Assembly (NCBI GenBank): GCA_002717655.1
Contig: PBAY01000051.1
Coordinates: forward strand, 124,001 to 188,000
Length of the DNA stretch: 64,000 nucleotides
Source: Phycisphaerae bacterium
GTDB taxonomy: Bacteria > Planctomycetota > Phycisphaerae > Phycisphaerales > SM1A02
Direction of reading: 5' to 3'
The notes beneath the pieces were generated by a model, which was given only the letters and a program-made list of their open reading frames with translations, did not search any database and was not told the DNA's origin. Positions 62,990 through 64,000 of this stretch are shown piece after piece. Both the position numbers and the translations under genes were made by a program. The number at the start of each line of letters is the position of its first letter. Position 1 is the stretch's first letter.

Positions 62990-64000
62990 GTGTCTGCCAT
63001 CCACTCTCTTGCCTTGACCGGATCACTTGTTGCCTGCAGCTGCATCTTCAATACCGGATGCGAGCAGACAAGATCATCCAACCACAGCACAGCCATGGAA
63101 CGACAGGTTCACCCCTTTGCCAACGGTGTGCCTACAGGCAGCACTCGAGGCACCATCGATCTTCCTGTCATCGAAGTCGAAGAGGGGCGTGTGGCGTGGA
63201 CATCCTTTGAACCGACCATCATCGATACGAATGCATTTCCGACCGATCTTGAACGAGGCGACCCCTGGACCGGTGAAACCAAGAGACCGGGAACGCTGCT
63301 GCCTCCACACAAACGCGACAAGACACTCAAGCAGGGACCTGTGAACAATCTTCAGGCTGGCGGGCTTCTCGAGGAAGCGCGTGTCGAGTCGCTGTCGCTC
63401 TTTCCTGCAATTCAGCAAGGACCGTGGAACCCGCCGGATCCCTCGCTGGCGATCGGTCCGAATCATGTCGTGGTCACGGTCAACATGGCGGTCGCCTTCT
63501 ACGACAAGGACGGCAACGAACAGTTCTTCGCCAATCTTGATGACACCGGGAATCCGGGTTTCTTCGAGGAGATCGGAGCAGGCGGATTCACCTTCGACCC
63601 GAAATGCTTCTATGACCCATCCATCGAACGGTTCATCATTCTGGCACTGGAGGTCTACAACGATCCTGACGAAGGCTGGATGACGATTGCCATTTCCGAT
63701 GACAATGATCCCAATGGCATCTGGTACAAGTACCGCACCTGGGCTGTCGTGACCAACAACAACAATGAATACTGGCCTGACTACCCCGGACTTGGATTCG
63801 ATGACAATGCCTTCTATGTGACGTCGAATCTCTTTGGGTTCGAAGGCGGCTTCCTTGGCGCGATCTACCGGATCTTCCCGAAGGAAGACATGCTTGATGG
63901 CGGCACGCTGACCGTTGCCGATGTGCTGGACAGCAGCAGTGCTTCCGTTCAGGTCGCCCAATGCATTGATCCACGAGACAGCACGCTGTTTGTCTCCAGA
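62990..64000 (+). CDS. Secreted or lipid-anchored planctomycete protein (3' end outside window)
   Basis: An open frame of at least 337 codons running off the right edge, started by GTG 62990 with AAGGAG at 62977-62982, 7 bases upstream. The N-terminus is hydrophobic and carries an LVAC lipobox-like motif (SLVACSC) about 15 residues in, so it may be a lipoprotein; basic residues before it are few. The body has PPDPSLAIGPNHVVVTVN and repeated FYDKDGNE and Asp/Asn-rich turns, as in beta-propeller surface proteins of this group. Calcium repeats or a dockerin tag may follow beyond the edge. Confidence 0.78.
   Translation, partial: MSAIHSLALTGSLVACSCIFNTGCEQTRSSNHSTAMERQVHPFANGVPTGSTRGTIDLPVIEVEEGRVAWTSFEPTIIDTNAFPTDLERGDPWTGETKRPGTLLPPHKRDKTLKQGPVNNLQAGGLLEEARVESLSLFPAIQQGPWNPPDPSLAIGPNHVVVTVNMAVAFYDKDGNEQFFANLDDTGNPGFFEEIGAGGFTFDPKCFYDPSIERFIILALEVYNDPDEGWMTIAISDDNDPNGIWYKYRTWAVVTNNNNEYWPDYPGLGFDDNAFYVTSNLFGFEGGFLGAIYRIFPKEDMLDGGTLTVADVLDSSSASVQVAQCIDPRDSTLFVSR

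Overview
The window looks like a stretch of a Phycisphaerae-type planctomycete chromosome (moderate to high GC, Gram-negative envelope). Four things point that way: secreted proteins built from Asp/Cys-rich calcium-binding repeats with a short dockerin-like C-terminus, a large-loop signal peptidase I, very long FliD and YidC proteins, and menaquinone synthesis by the futalosine route. This placement is inferred from gene content; no rRNA gene is present. I see no CRISPR array, insertion sequence, prophage or integrase.

Layout, left to right. 0-2 kb: the 3' part of a secreted repeat protein, closed by a strong terminator. 2.1-4.8 kb: a lipase-like hydrolase, then hisS overlapping mqnB. 4.9-10.1 kb: a five-gene type IV pilus / type II secretion assembly operon (PilM, PilN, PilO, a PilP/GspC-like protein, and a GspE/PilB ATPase). 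10.1-24.9 kb: a mixed-strand region with DUF456 and iodotyrosine-deiodinase-like genes, signal peptidase I, RicT, an HD phosphohydrolase, a secreted reprolysin-like metalloprotease, der, gmk and several secreted proteins of unknown function. 24.9-31.5 kb: a MoxR ATPase, an outer-membrane barrel, and the translation/transcription cluster tRNA-Thr, tuf, rpmG, tRNA-Trp, secE, nusG. A type II pseudopilin lies upstream of that cluster, with its own terminator.

31.6-40.1 kb: rho, coaE, cysS, a GDP-fucose synthase-like epimerase, fliS and a giant fliD. 40.3-48.2 kb: parB with a perfect parS site and an AT-rich structured spacer, an ABC transporter ATPase, dciA, a thioesterase, mnmE, yidC and a phosphoesterase. 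48.2-64 kb: lpd, an M16 peptidase, an HDOD-GGDEF protein, recO, parA, a VanZ/zinc-ribbon/MurJ fusion, mqnE, a Wzz-like coiled-coil membrane protein, mobA, and the start of another secreted protein.

ParB, parS, ParA, DciA, MnmE and YidC together are the usual company of a bacterial replication origin. Between 24.9 and 48.2 kb every gene but dciA is on the minus strand, while to the right most are on the plus strand. I therefore infer the window is close to oriC, but dnaA is not here and only one perfect DnaA box was found. The most unusual gene is the MurJ fusion: a full-length lipid II flippase domain preceded by a VanZ-like membrane domain and two CxxC...CxxC ribbons in a single uninterrupted frame.
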